Source of the DNA: Candidatus Binatia bacterium
Lineage (GTDB): Bacteria > Desulfobacterota > Binatia > UBA12015
Assembly (NCBI GenBank): GCA_036563615.1
Contig: DATCMB010000022.1
Location: forward strand, 124,001-188,000
Length of the DNA: 64,000 nucleotides
Reading direction: 5' to 3'
The position numbers and the translations under genes are program-made. Below are positions 34,314 to 43,381 of the stretch, in pieces. The notes under the pieces were generated by a model, which saw only the letters and a program-made list of their open reading frames with translations, was not told the origin of the DNA and made no database searches. How positions within the stretch are numbered: position 1 is the stretch's first letter; each line of letters opens with the position of its first letter.

Positions 34314-34913
34314 ATGCGAGACGTCGAGGAACGCATCCAGGCTCTCGAGCGCGCGAACCGCGCGCAGCGCCGCGCGATGATCGTGCTCGGAACGCTGCTC
34401 GCCGCGGTCGTCACCATGGGCGCGGGCGGCTTCAGCGACGTCTTGCAGGCGCGTCGCATCGAGATCGTCGACGACACCGGGAAGCCGCTCGTCACGCTCG
34501 AGGCGCGAATGGGCCGCGGCGCGATCGAGCTGCAGAGCGAGGAAGGGCAGCGCAACGTCCTGCTGTCGACGACCTCGAACGGCGGCGCGCTCGCGCTCTA
34601 CGACGAGCGCGCGCACGCGGTGCTGACGCTCGGCGCCGACGACGACAGCGGCCTCATCGAGGTGAGCGACGCGGCCGGCCGCACGCTGGTGCGCATCGGC
34701 TCGGGCCAGGCCGGCGGCGGCGCGCTCGCGACCTACGGCGCGTCCGGCAAGCGCCTCGTCGAGCTCGGCGCGACGACGGACGGCGAGGGCACCGTCACGA
34801 CCTTCGACGCAAAGGGCAGCGAGCTCGTCGGCCTCGTCGTCTCGTCGCGCGGCCAGGGCCGCATCGTGGCGTGGGACGGCGGCAAGGAAGACGCGACCTG
34901 GCCCGACCGTTGA
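34314..34913 (+). CDS. Membrane-anchored beta-repeat protein of unknown function
   Basis: About 199 residues from the ATG at 34314, with GGAGG 5-9 bp upstream; a GTG at 34284 is also in frame. It has a short coiled-coil start (VEERIQALERANRAQRRA), one membrane segment (about 24-43), then a domain of repeated strand motifs (GALALYDERAHAVLTLG, GGALATYGASGKRLVELG, EGTVTTFDAKGSELVGL) with about 20-residue spacing. The pattern suggests a small beta-solenoid or propeller-like fold facing the periplasm. Not recognised; follows rpiA but need not be related. Confidence 0.7.
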   Translation: MRDVEERIQALERANRAQRRAMIVLGTLLAAVVTMGAGGFSDVLQARRIEIVDDTGKPLVTLEARMGRGAIELQSEEGQRNVLLSTTSNGGALALYDERAHAVLTLGADDDSGLIEVSDAAGRTLVRIGSGQAGGGALATYGASGKRLVELGATTDGEGTVTTFDAKGSELVGLVVSSRGQGRIVAWDGGKEDATWPDR

Positions 34914-34942
34914 GCCGGCGCGTCGACGCTCGCATCACGCTC

Positions 34943-34965
34943 GCGCGGTCGGGCCGCGACCGCGC
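34943..34965. terminator. Hairpin and CGACCG repeats between convergent genes
   Basis: A 9-bp stem (arms GCGCGGTCG 34943-34951 and CGACCGCGC 34957-34965, 5-nt loop) lies between the convergent anchored-protein and enoyl-CoA-hydratase genes. CGACCG recurs several more times up to about 35010. No T-tract; a terminator by position only. Confidence 0.4.
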
Positions 34966-35030
34966 GCGAGGGCGCGACCGCGACCGCATTCACGACCGTG
35001 TTCGCGACCGTGACGCCGGCGTCGCGACAC

Positions 35031-35825
35031 CTAGCGCCCCTTGAACACCGGCTGACGCTTCTCGACGAACGCCCGCGCGCCCTCGCGGTGGTCCTCGGTC
35101 GCGAACAGCGTCGCGAGCGTCGAGCCGATGTAGGCGCCGAGCTCGCGCGGGTCGCCGTAGGTCGCGCGCCGCAGGCCCTCCTTCATGTAGCGCAGCGCGA
35201 GCGGCGCGTTCGCCGCGATGCGCTCGGCGAGAGAGCGCGCCGCGGGCATGAGCTCGTCGTGCGGCACCACGCGCGAGACGAGGCCGATGCGCTCCGCCTC
35301 GACCGCGTCGATGACGTCGCCCGTGAACAGCAGCTCCGCGGCCCGCGCCGAGCCGACGATCTGCGGCAGCCGCCAGAGACCGCCCAGGTCCGCGATCAGG
35401 CCGCGCTTGACGAACAGCTCGCCGAAGCGCGCGCGCTCGGAAGCGATCCGCATGTCGCACAGGAGCGCCAGGTCCATGCCCCATCCGACGGCCGGACCGT
35501 TCACCGCGGCGATGATCGGGCGGTCGCACTCGAGCACCGCGAGCGCCGCGGGCGTCGGCTGGGGACGCACCTGACGCAGCGACGCCACCGTCGACTCGCG
35601 CTCGCCGCCGAGCATGATCTCCTTGACGTCGTCGCCGCTGCAGAACGCGGGATCCGCGCCGGTGAGGATCACGCAGCGCACCTGCTCGTCCGTCTGCGCG
35701 CGTCGGAACGCGGCCTCGAGCTCCGCGTAGGCCTGCCGGTTGAGCGCGTTGCGGCGCTCGGGGCGGTTGAGCGTGATCGTCGCGATCCCTCCGTCGACGA
35801 CGAAGTCGAGCATCGTGAACGTCAT
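35031..35825 (-). CDS. Enoyl-CoA hydratase/isomerase family protein
   Basis: 264 residues, crotonase superfamily. The start at 35825 is preceded by GGAGGAA. Motifs: NRPERRNALN (CoA binding), the oxyanion-hole segments FCSGDD and GPAVGWGMDLALLCD, and FGELFVKRGLIADLGG with the acid/base residue region. Crotonases act on acyl-CoA thioesters, typically hydrating 2-enoyl-CoA. The flavin oxidase gene is upstream on the same strand, 48 bp away, so they may be one transcript, but no matching acyl-CoA dehydrogenase is present here. Confidence 0.93.
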   Translation of the reverse strand: MTFTMLDFVVDGGIATITLNRPERRNALNRQAYAELEAAFRRAQTDEQVRCVILTGADPAFCSGDDVKEIMLGGERESTVASLRQVRPQPTPAALAVLECDRPIIAAVNGPAVGWGMDLALLCDMRIASERARFGELFVKRGLIADLGGLWRLPQIVGSARAAELLFTGDVIDAVEAERIGLVSRVVPHDELMPAARSLAERIAANAPLALRYMKEGLRRATYGDPRELGAYIGSTLATLFATEDHREGARAFVEKRQPVFKGR

Positions 35826-35872
35826 GGCGGAGATTCCTCCTGCGGGCGCGTCGCTCGCGCCGCGCTCGCGCT

Positions 35873-37375
35873 TCAGAGCGCCCGCACCTCGTCGGCCGCG
35901 CGCTCGCCCGAGCGGATCGCGCCCTCGATGTAGCCGTTCCACTCCTCGGCCGTTTCGGTGCCGGCCCAGAAGATGCGACCTACCGGCGCGCGCCACGCGT
36001 CGCCGAAGCTCGTCAGAGCGCCCGGCGGCAGCATGCCCGCGTAGCAGCCGCGCGTCCACGGGTCGGTCGACCAGTCGCGATCGACGTAGCCGCGCGCGTC
36101 GCGTGCGGCGTCGCCGAAGTAGCGCGCGAAGGACTCGAGCACGGCAGCGCGGCGCTCCTGCGCCGGTCGTGCGCCCCAGCGGCGGGCCTCCTCGCCCTCG
36201 ATGAAGCCGAGCAGCACGCCGAAGCTGCCGTCGCGCGGCGAGTTGTCGAACGTCACCTTGACCGGGCCGGTGTCGCTCGTCACCTGGCCGGTGAGGCCCC
36301 GGTCGCGCCAGAACGGAGCGTCGTAGATCGCCTGGCACTTGATGACCGAGCCCATCGGGAAGCGCTGCGTGAGCTGGTCGCGCGCCGCCGGCAGCGCGGG
36401 CTCGTACTCGATGCGCGACGCGAGCGTCGGCGGCAGCGCGACCACCACCGCGCCCGCACGCCAGACGCCGACGTCGGTCTCGACCGAGACCGAGCCGTCG
36501 CGGTCGACGATGCGTCGCACCGGCGTGCCGAGGACGATCCGCGGCCCGAGCTGCTCGGCCATGCGGATCGCGATCGACTGCGTGCCGCCGACGAAGCGCA
36601 GCTCCTGCGCGCCGTCCTTGACGCCGACCAGCGACGCGAGGCCGTTGCCCGCGTGCAGGTAGAAGAGGAAGTGCAGGAACGAGAGATCGCGCGGCTCGGC
36701 GGCGAACACCGCCTGCACCGCGAGGTCGAACAGGAAGCGCGCGCCCTCGGTGGTGAAGTGCGCGAGCTTCCAGGTCTCGACGGTCTGCGAGTCGAGCGCG
36801 ACGGTGTCGACGCCGTCCGCCTCCCACGGACGATCGAGCGGGATGCGCGCCGCGAGCGGCTCGAGCTCGCCGAACGCGACCGTCAAGAACTCGTTCAGGT
36901 CGTCCGCCGGGATCGGCGGAATGGACAGGGAGGTCGAGCCGTCGTAGGGCAGCAGCGAGCCGCGGTAGTAGAGCAGGTTGTCGCCGGTCGTATAGGTCGG
37001 GAAGGTCTCGACGCCGAGCTCGGCCGCGAGCTCGAGGAGCCGCGTCTGCGCGACCGCGGCCCACTGTCCGCCGACCTCGACGACGCTGCCGTTGCCGATG
37101 GGGACGTTGAGCGTCCGTCCGCCGACCCGATCGCGCGCCTCGAGGACGACGACCGACGCGCCGAGGCGCGCGAGCTTGCGCGCCGCCGCGAGCCCGGCGA
37201 AGCCGGCGCCCACGACCACGACGTCGGCCGATGCCGCCCCGCCGCGCGCGCCGTCGCGACACGTCGGGCGGATCGCGGTGAGCTGTGCGGCGGCCGCAGC
37301 CGGCGTCGCGAGCGTCGCGCCCGCGGCTGCGGTGGTGGTGAGGAAGCGTCGTCTCGAGATGCGGGGTCTGGCCAT
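35873..37375 (-). CDS. Tat-exported flavin monoamine oxidase family protein
   Basis: 500 residues. It begins with a twin-arginine signal (ISRRRFLTTTAAAG, about 6-19), so it is folded with FAD before export. The FAD-binding Rossmann motif VVVGAGFAGLAAARKLARLG and the VVLEARDRVGGRT segment follow (about 54-86), and the C-terminal WAGTETAEEWNGYIEGAI motif contacts FAD. Family members oxidise amines or amino acids to imines and peroxide; others act as phytoene-desaturase-type enzymes. Substrate is not predictable. Upstream of the enoyl-CoA hydratase on the same strand. Confidence 0.9.
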   Translation of the reverse strand: MARPRISRRRFLTTTAAAGATLATPAAAAAQLTAIRPTCRDGARGGAASADVVVVGAGFAGLAAARKLARLGASVVVLEARDRVGGRTLNVPIGNGSVVEVGGQWAAVAQTRLLELAAELGVETFPTYTTGDNLLYYRGSLLPYDGSTSLSIPPIPADDLNEFLTVAFGELEPLAARIPLDRPWEADGVDTVALDSQTVETWKLAHFTTEGARFLFDLAVQAVFAAEPRDLSFLHFLFYLHAGNGLASLVGVKDGAQELRFVGGTQSIAIRMAEQLGPRIVLGTPVRRIVDRDGSVSVETDVGVWRAGAVVVALPPTLASRIEYEPALPAARDQLTQRFPMGSVIKCQAIYDAPFWRDRGLTGQVTSDTGPVKVTFDNSPRDGSFGVLLGFIEGEEARRWGARPAQERRAAVLESFARYFGDAARDARGYVDRDWSTDPWTRGCYAGMLPPGALTSFGDAWRAPVGRIFWAGTETAEEWNGYIEGAIRSGERAADEVRAL

Positions 37376-37420
37376 GCGCGCGAGGTATCAGGAGGCGCCC
37401 ACGCGCGGCAATCGGCGACG

Positions 37421-38671
37421 TCAGTGAAAGGCGCGCGTCAAGAACCAGAACACCCCGACGCCGCAGATCGCCGCCGAGCCCAGCTCGGCGACCGTGCGCT
37501 CCGCGCGGCCCGCGGCGTCGCGACGCGCGATCCAGCGCAGCAGCGGCCACACCACCGCGACCACCGCGAGCTGCCCGATCTCGACGCCGACGTTGAAGCC
37601 GAGCAGCGCGAGCGCGAGGCGATCCTGCGGCAGCTCCATCTCGGCGAGGATGCCGGCGAAGCCGAAGCCGTGCACGAGGCCGAACGCGAACGCGACCACC
37701 GCGCGCAGCGCTTCGGGGTGGGCCGCGACGTCGAGCAGCGCGAAGTGACAGCGCGCGAAGACCGCGAGGCCGATCAGCGCGAGCGGCGGCAGCGCGCCGA
37801 CGCCGAGCCACGCGAGCGCCGCCATCACGACGAGGATCGCCGCGACGAGCAGCGGAATCACGCGGTCGCGCCCTGCGAGCAGCCAGGCGTTCTCCGCCGC
37901 GACGAGCGCGATCGAGAAGCCGATCAGCGACTCGATCGCCGCCGCATCGGGCTGCACGAGGCCCAGCACCGCGAGCGCCAGCGTGACGCTGTGCGCGAGC
38001 GTGAACGCCGTGACCAGCGTCGCGACCTCGCGCAGCGTGCGCGCGAGCAGCAGCAGCGCCGCGACGAACGCGAGGTGGTCCCAGCCCGAGACGATGTGCT
38101 CGATCCCGAGCAGGACGTAGCCCGCGAGCGACGTGCCCTCGCCGCCGTCGGACTCCGCGCGCGACGACGCGTCGAGCGTCCATTCCGGTTCCTGGAAGGT
38201 GAGGACGCGCTCGGCGACCGCGCCGTCGGCGCCGCGCACGCGGGCGAAGTGCAGGTGCGAGGGGGCGACGTCGAGGAGAAGGCCGGTGCGCATCGTGCGT
38301 CCGCCGCTCGGGCAGTCGACGCGCCACTCGAAGACGCGCCAGCCTTCGCTCGCGGGAAGCGTGCGCGGCGGTCCGCTCGGCGCGCAGGGCGCACCGTCGC
38401 GCTCGAGCACGAGGTGCTCGGCGACGTAGCGCGCGGCGGCGTCGGCGTCGCCTTCGAGGCGCAGCAGCGACAGGTCGAGCGCGGTGAGACGCGCCCGCAC
38501 GCGCGCGCCCGCGTCGTCGAGCTCCCAGCTCGAGTACGAGATGCTGCGGTTGTGCGCGTCCGCCTGTGCGGTCGCGAGCGCGATCGCGAGCGCGATCGTG
38601 AACGAGATCGTGAGGCGGCCCAGCGGGACGCTCGCCCACGCGTCGGCGAGCCGCCGCAGTCGTCCGCTCAC
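37421..38671 (-). CDS. HupE/UreJ family membrane protein with N-terminal ectodomain
   Basis: 416 residues. A signal or first membrane segment (about 20-38) leads into a periplasmic beta-rich domain (about 40-190), then six or seven membrane helices of the HupE_UreJ_2 type. Conserved motifs: GIEHIVSGWDHLAF, TAFTLAHSVTLA and FGLVHGFGFAG, with metal-type histidines. Relatives are thought to carry nickel or cobalt, or to be of unknown function; no nickel enzyme is nearby. Its ATG overlaps the stop of the PpiC-type gene (ATGA), so the pair is coupled. Confidence 0.88.
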   Translation of the reverse strand: MSGRLRRLADAWASVPLGRLTISFTIALAIALATAQADAHNRSISYSSWELDDAGARVRARLTALDLSLLRLEGDADAAARYVAEHLVLERDGAPCAPSGPPRTLPASEGWRVFEWRVDCPSGGRTMRTGLLLDVAPSHLHFARVRGADGAVAERVLTFQEPEWTLDASSRAESDGGEGTSLAGYVLLGIEHIVSGWDHLAFVAALLLLARTLREVATLVTAFTLAHSVTLALAVLGLVQPDAAAIESLIGFSIALVAAENAWLLAGRDRVIPLLVAAILVVMAALAWLGVGALPPLALIGLAVFARCHFALLDVAAHPEALRAVVAFAFGLVHGFGFAGILAEMELPQDRLALALLGFNVGVEIGQLAVVAVVWPLLRWIARRDAAGRAERTVAELGSAAICGVGVFWFLTRAFH

Positions 38672-39558
38672 GGCGTCGGCTCGCGCAGCCGCACGACGCT
38701 CGCGTCGCGCAGCGCGGCGAGGTAGTCGCGCAGCGCGTCGTCCTGCCGCTTGCGGCGCTGCTCGGCGCGCACGACGTCGGCGATCTCCTCGAACGGCGGC
38801 GTCTCGTCCGGCGCGCGCTCGAGGACCTCGACCACGTGGTAGCCGGTCGCCGAGCGGACGGGATCGCTCGGTGCGCCGACCGGCAGCTCCGCGATCGTCC
38901 GCGTCACCGTCGGACCGAGGTACTCGCGTAGCTGTCGTGCATCGAGGAGACCCGTGGGCAGCGGGACGATCGGCGTGTCGCCGAGCTCGCGCGCGACGAC
39001 GTCGAAGTCCTCGCCGGCGCGCAGACGCTCGGCGGCTTGCCGGGCGCGCTCGCGGGCCGCGGCGTCGGGACGCTCGGGCGTGACGCGCACCAGTACTTGA
39101 CGCACGCGAACGCGGCCCGGACGCACGAAGAGATCGCGGTTCTCCTCGTAGAACGCGCGTGCTTCCTCCTCGCTCGGCTCCTCGGCCGACGCTTCGGCGA
39201 CCACCGACTCGATCACCGACGAGACGATGTCCGAGCGCACGCGGCGGTCGCGACGGGGCAGGCCGAGCTCGAGCCCCCGCTGCACGAGCAGCTCCTCGTC
39301 GATCAGGCGGTCGAGCACCCGGCGTCGATCGGCGTCGTCGAGCGGTGTGCGGCGGTCGGCGGCGAGCGCCGAGAGGGCGCGCTGGTACTCGCTCTCCGGC
39401 ACCGCGACGCCGTTCACGATCGCAATCGCGCCTTCCGGCAGCGGCTCGGCGGCGTGCGGCGCGCGCAGCAGGTCGACGGCGGCCAGGACGAGGCCGGCCG
39501 CCGCGCCGATCGCGAGCAGCAGTCGAGCTCGGCGCTGCGTGTGCGTCGCGTCCCGCAT
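38668..39558 (-). CDS. PpiC-type peptidyl-prolyl isomerase, membrane or periplasmic
   Basis: 296 residues from the ATG at 39558. A membrane segment (LLLAIGAAAGLVLAAVDLL, about 12-30) anchors or exports it. The SurA-like N-terminal region contains IAIVNGVAVPESEYQRAL and RVLDRLIDEELLVQRG. The parvulin/PpiC domain (about 140-270) has VRQVLVRVTPE and SATGYHVVEVLER. Such enzymes help outer-membrane or membrane proteins fold. It is translationally coupled to the HupE/UreJ-like gene, which suggests that it helps assemble that ectodomain. Confidence 0.88.
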   Translation of the reverse strand: MRDATHTQRRARLLLAIGAAAGLVLAAVDLLRAPHAAEPLPEGAIAIVNGVAVPESEYQRALSALAADRRTPLDDADRRRVLDRLIDEELLVQRGLELGLPRRDRRVRSDIVSSVIESVVAEASAEEPSEEEARAFYEENRDLFVRPGRVRVRQVLVRVTPERPDAAARERARQAAERLRAGEDFDVVARELGDTPIVPLPTGLLDARQLREYLGPTVTRTIAELPVGAPSDPVRSATGYHVVEVLERAPDETPPFEEIADVVRAEQRRKRQDDALRDYLAALRDASVVRLREPTP

Positions 39559-39763
39559 TCGCGGCGCTGCGCTACCACGAGACACGCGCGCTCGCACGCA
39601 TGCCGCCGTGCGTCCAGAGCGTCCTTTCGCGGCGTTGACATGCCGGCGCGACGCTGAGTAGTTTGCGCGCGTTTTCGGCGCGGCACGGATGTACCGCGCG
39701 ATACATTGAACGCCCGCACGACGGGCGGGGCGGGCTAGCCGGGCATCGAGGAGGGAGGCCACC

Positions 39764-41527
39764 ATGGTTGCTCGATCCGGGAGGAGAACGGGGTTGGTGC
39801 GGCGCCTCGCGAAGCGTGGTGCCGGCGCCGTGGCGGTCGCATGGTTCCTCCTGACGCCGGGCGTCGCCGACGCGATCAAGTTCGGACAGAACGACGCCGT
39901 CGAGCTGCGCGGACGCTTCTACTCGCAGGTCACCCTCGCGACCGAGTACTCGCAGTTCTACACGCAGCCGCCGATCGATCCGGGCAATCTCAAGCAGTGG
40001 CGCAACTTCTACAACCCGGAGCTCGAGATCGACTTCCGTCGGCTGTTCGACTGGCGCGGATTTTTCGACGACGTCAGCGGTCGCCTGACGATCTGGGGTT
40101 TCTACGACGGGATCTACGACTTCGGTCCCGAGCGCTATCGGCAGAACCTCGCGCGCACCAAGAACTACGGCCCTGCGACGGACACCGCCTTCTACTCCGA
40201 GGGCCACTCGATCGAGCAGGCGCTGACCAACAGCGCGCGTCGGCGTGACGGGCGCGAGTTCTACGGTCGGCGCACGCGCGTCAACGAAGCGTATCTCAAT
40301 CTGTCGAAGGGGCCGTGGTTCATGCGCATCGGCCGCCAGGCGATCTCCTGGGGCGAGGCGGACACCATCGGTCTGCTCGACGCGAACAATCCGTTCGACA
40401 TCCTGCTGGTCCCTGGAGTCCAGATCGATCTCGACGAGGCGCGCATCCCGCTCTGGACGGTGCGCATGACGTACGAGCTGTTCTCGAACTGGGGACCGTT
40501 CTCGAGCGCGTTCATCGACGCGTACTGGGTGCCGGGCTGGCTCGACGTCGAGACCGGCTACGTGCCGATCATGGGCGTGAGCCCGTACTCGCAGCCGCCG
40601 CCGCTGCAGCCGGGCTTCATCCAGGTCTTCGACAAGCTGCCGCGCTACGAGACCGGCAACTCGCGCTACGGCTTCAAGTTCCAGACCGTCATCAACCGCG
40701 ACTACAACTGGTCGATCTGGTTCTACCGGACCTTCCAGCAGGTCCCGGTTCCGACGCTGGTCGGCATCTCGGAGCAGAATCCGAACGGACCGGGCGGCTT
40801 CGTCACGACCGCTCTGCACCACGGGCTGACGAACGTGATCGGCACGGCGCTGAGCTGGTACAGCGAGGCGCTGAACTCGATCGTGCGCACCGAGATCGAG
40901 CTGTTCAACGACGAGCCTGCCTTCCTGCCGTACAAGGCGATCGGCGCGGTCGTCGACTCGGGCTTCACGAAGCGCGGCACGTACGAGACGGCGAACGTGC
41001 TGCGCGGCGAGTTCGGCCTCGACCACAACTTCTTCATCCCCGAGATCAATCCGGCCGCGAGCTTTCTCGGCATCGTCTCCGTCGTGTGGCAGGCGAACCT
41101 GTCCGAGACGAGCCGCAAGGACTTCCGCACGCCGATCATCAAGCCGAGCGCCATCCGGCGTCAGCTGAACGGCGGTCCGCTCGCCGGTCAGGTCGTGACG
41201 CCGTACTGCGACAACCCGAACGCGCAGGGTCCGAAGGAGTGCGACTACGTGAACCAGGACCCGTTCGAGGCGTTCATCCAGGCGACCGTGCGCTCGGACT
41301 TCGCGGGCGGACGGCTGCAGCCGCAGCTCACGACGATCGCGACGATGCGCGGCGCGCTGCTGTTCGCGCCTTCGCTGCTCTACCGCTTCTCGGACTCGTT
41401 CCTGTTCGACGTCAAGTACGTCAACACGCACACGTTCGGGACGGGCAACAACGGCTACACGCAAGGCGTCGGCCTCCTGCGCGACCGCGACCAGTTCTGG
41501 TTCCGGGCGACGTACCAGCTGAACTGA
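39764..41527 (+). CDS. DUF1302 family outer-membrane protein (paired with DUF1329)
   Basis: 587 residues. A signal peptide (about 1-36, ending VADA) and a porin-like, aromatic-rich beta pattern follow. The family core RIGRQAISWGEADTIGLLDANNP (about 188-210) parallels that of the copy at 30932, though overall sequence differs. The end FRATYQLN resembles a barrel terminus. The DUF1329 gene starts 108 bp later, the usual order of this pair. The partners are thought to act in envelope handling of hydrophobic substrates; that is family-level inference. Confidence 0.9.
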   Translation: MVARSGRRTGLVRRLAKRGAGAVAVAWFLLTPGVADAIKFGQNDAVELRGRFYSQVTLATEYSQFYTQPPIDPGNLKQWRNFYNPELEIDFRRLFDWRGFFDDVSGRLTIWGFYDGIYDFGPERYRQNLARTKNYGPATDTAFYSEGHSIEQALTNSARRRDGREFYGRRTRVNEAYLNLSKGPWFMRIGRQAISWGEADTIGLLDANNPFDILLVPGVQIDLDEARIPLWTVRMTYELFSNWGPFSSAFIDAYWVPGWLDVETGYVPIMGVSPYSQPPPLQPGFIQVFDKLPRYETGNSRYGFKFQTVINRDYNWSIWFYRTFQQVPVPTLVGISEQNPNGPGGFVTTALHHGLTNVIGTALSWYSEALNSIVRTEIELFNDEPAFLPYKAIGAVVDSGFTKRGTYETANVLRGEFGLDHNFFIPEINPAASFLGIVSVVWQANLSETSRKDFRTPIIKPSAIRRQLNGGPLAGQVVTPYCDNPNAQGPKECDYVNQDPFEAFIQATVRSDFAGGRLQPQLTTIATMRGALLFAPSLLYRFSDSFLFDVKYVNTHTFGTGNNGYTQGVGLLRDRDQFWFRATYQLN

Positions 41528-41591
41528 AAGGTTTGACCGCCCGTCGAGGAGTCGAGCACAATGAGGCGCCTGGGCGCCGCGTCGGCGGCGC

Positions 41592-41621
41592 AACGGTACC
41601 CCACGGAACGGTACCCCACGG
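41592..41621 (+). repeat. Tandem 15-bp repeat in the DUF1329 leader
   Basis: Two exact adjacent copies of AACGGTACCCCACGG (41592-41606 and 41607-41621), each containing a GGTACC palindrome, followed by GAAAGG and the DUF1329 start 14 bp later. It could be an operator, a leader structure or a chance duplication. Confidence 0.75.
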
Positions 41622-41635
41622 AAAGGATTCGTTCG

Positions 41636-43024
41636 ATGCACAAGTCGAGGGCACGCCGGTTCTGGCCGCGCGCGCTGTGGGTGCTGGCTTTGCTGATGGC
41701 GCCCGCCGTCCATGCCGCCGAGCCGATCGAGGAAGTCCCGTCGGGGACGATGCTCAGCAAGGACAACTGGGAGATCGCCAAGGGACATCTGCCCGACGAG
41801 ATCCTCGAGTTCTACAAGCGCGGCGAGTACGCGAACCCGATCGTCAAGCTCGAGGCCCTCGGGCGCACGGTCGTCGATCCCAACCTCGAGGCGGCCTCGG
41901 AGAAGAACCGCGGCAAGTTCGACGTCGACGAGAACGGGACGGTGGTCGAGAAGGCGACCGGCAAGCGTCCGCCGGTGATCATAGGCCGGCCGTTCCCCGA
42001 CATCGATCCGAAGGATCCGAAGGCCGGCGCGAAGATCGTCTGGAACTGGTTCTACACGCTCTACTGGGAGGGCGGGTTCCACACCAACACGCCGATCAAC
42101 TGGATCTCGCGTGACGGCCCCCTGCGCCGCATCTCGACCGACGTGACCTTCAAGTACTACGACGGCCAGCCGCCGTTCTTCCAGGAGCGCATCGGCGAGA
42201 ACCCGCTCAACATCCTGTCGCGGACGCTCGGCGTGGTGAAGGAGCCGGCCGACGTCAACGGCATCGTCAATCTCAATTGGCGCTACCGCGACGGCGACAA
42301 GCAGGACCAGGCGTGGACGTACGTGCCCGCGCTGCGTCGCGTGCGGCCGATCAACCCGGCGAACCGCTCGGACGGTCTGCTCGGCTCGGACATCTCACTC
42401 GACGACGGCCCGTACTTCGACGGCAAGCCCGAGGACTTCGAGTTCAAGCTCGTCGGCGAGAAGGTGATCCTCGCGCACTTCGACAAGATCGCGCTCGAGA
42501 AGGGCTCGCCGGTCCGCCGGCTCAAGCCCGACGAGGTGGTGTCGGACCTGATCGACTCGTCCGAGGTCGGCTGGCGTCTCGAGACGCCGACGTATCCCCT
42601 GATCCCGCCGCAGACCGAGGGCTGGAAGAAGGGCGAGGGGCTCGTCGCCTGGGCGCCGATCCAGTGGGCGCTCGTGCCGCGCTCGGTGTGGGTCGTCGAG
42701 GCGGTGCCGAAGAACCCGTACTACCTCTTCGGCAAGCAGGTGCTCTATCTCGACAAGGAAACCGGGCGCGGCTACTGGAAGAACAAGTACGACTGGAAGG
42801 GCAACGCGCTGGTCAACTACGCGCTGCCGCAGTTCCCGGTCACCAAGGTCGACGACGAGCCGTACTACGTGCGCACCGGCGGCGGCGGCAACGCGGGCTA
42901 CGCCGTGAACTACAAGCTCGACCGCGCGACCGTCACCGGCATGCCGGTGAACCCGACCGAGTACTACATCGACATCCCGGATCAGATCTTCGAAACGGAC
43001 CGCATCGTCCGCTTCGGCAAGTGA
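41636..43024 (+). CDS. DUF1329 domain-containing exported protein
   Basis: 462 residues from the ATG at 41636; an ATG at 41561 is in frame but the leader before 41636 carries the tandem repeat and no RBS. A signal peptide (RFWPRALWVLALLMAPAVHA) is followed by a DUF1329 domain (about 60-460) with motifs VRPINPANRSDGLLGSDIS and FETDRIVRFG. The fold resembles LolA/LolB-like lipid carriers in structure predictions, so it may pass lipid or hydrophobic ligands through the periplasm. That is inference. Partner of the DUF1302 gene upstream. Confidence 0.9.
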   Translation: MHKSRARRFWPRALWVLALLMAPAVHAAEPIEEVPSGTMLSKDNWEIAKGHLPDEILEFYKRGEYANPIVKLEALGRTVVDPNLEAASEKNRGKFDVDENGTVVEKATGKRPPVIIGRPFPDIDPKDPKAGAKIVWNWFYTLYWEGGFHTNTPINWISRDGPLRRISTDVTFKYYDGQPPFFQERIGENPLNILSRTLGVVKEPADVNGIVNLNWRYRDGDKQDQAWTYVPALRRVRPINPANRSDGLLGSDISLDDGPYFDGKPEDFEFKLVGEKVILAHFDKIALEKGSPVRRLKPDEVVSDLIDSSEVGWRLETPTYPLIPPQTEGWKKGEGLVAWAPIQWALVPRSVWVVEAVPKNPYYLFGKQVLYLDKETGRGYWKNKYDWKGNALVNYALPQFPVTKVDDEPYYVRTGGGGNAGYAVNYKLDRATVTGMPVNPTEYYIDIPDQIFETDRIVRFGK

Positions 43025-43049
43025 GCCGGGGCCGAGCCACGTGACCGAC

Positions 43050-43076
43050 GGCCGGCCGCCGCTCCGGCGGCCGGCC
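43050..43076 (+). terminator. GC-rich hairpin after the DUF1302-DUF1329 pair
   Basis: A perfect 11-bp stem (arms GGCCGGCCGCC 43050-43060 and GGCGGCCGGCC 43066-43076) with a 5-nt loop. There is no T-tract, so efficiency is uncertain. Confidence 0.6.
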
Positions 43077-43123
43077 TCCCGAGTTGCGACCGCGGGGCGC
43101 GGCTAGTAACCAACCGGTTTCCC

Positions 43124-43198
43124 GTCCCCGTCGTCTAGGCAGGCCAAGGACACCAGCCTTTCACGTTGGTAACACGGGTTCAAATCCCGTCGGGGACG
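43124..43198 (+). tRNA. tRNA-Glu (anticodon TTC)
   Basis: Cloverleaf: acceptor GTCCCCG pairs with CGGGGAC, anticodon loop CTTTCAC with anticodon TTC, T-loop GGTTCAAATCC, discriminator G. The CCA end is not encoded. This is a second glutamate isoacceptor beside the CTC tRNA at 28538. Confidence 0.95.
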
Positions 43199-43381
43199 CT
43201 CTCGAGGGCGCTCCACTGAGCGGCCCGCGCGCCGGACGGCGGTCGCGCCGTCCGGCGGCTCGTGCGCGCGCGTCCGTCCGGCGGGCGCTCGAGCGCCTGC
43301 GCCGCAACCCGCGCCGCAAGCTTCTCCGCGCGCCGCTTTGAGCGAGCCGCGCGGCAATCGCTACAGTCGGGCGGGGGACAG

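Noticed and set aside
34943..35010. Possible short CRISPR-like CGACCG repeat
   Set aside because: The repeat units are 6 bp and irregularly spaced, with no spacers, so this is a GC-rich hairpin region between convergent genes.
39572..42082. Minus-strand ORF of 836 codons
   Set aside because: Antisense to the DUF1302 gene; no motif and atypical composition.
43084..43341. Plus-strand ORF with PRTPAFHVGNTGSNPVGD
   Set aside because: Translation of tRNA-Glu(TTC); not a gene.
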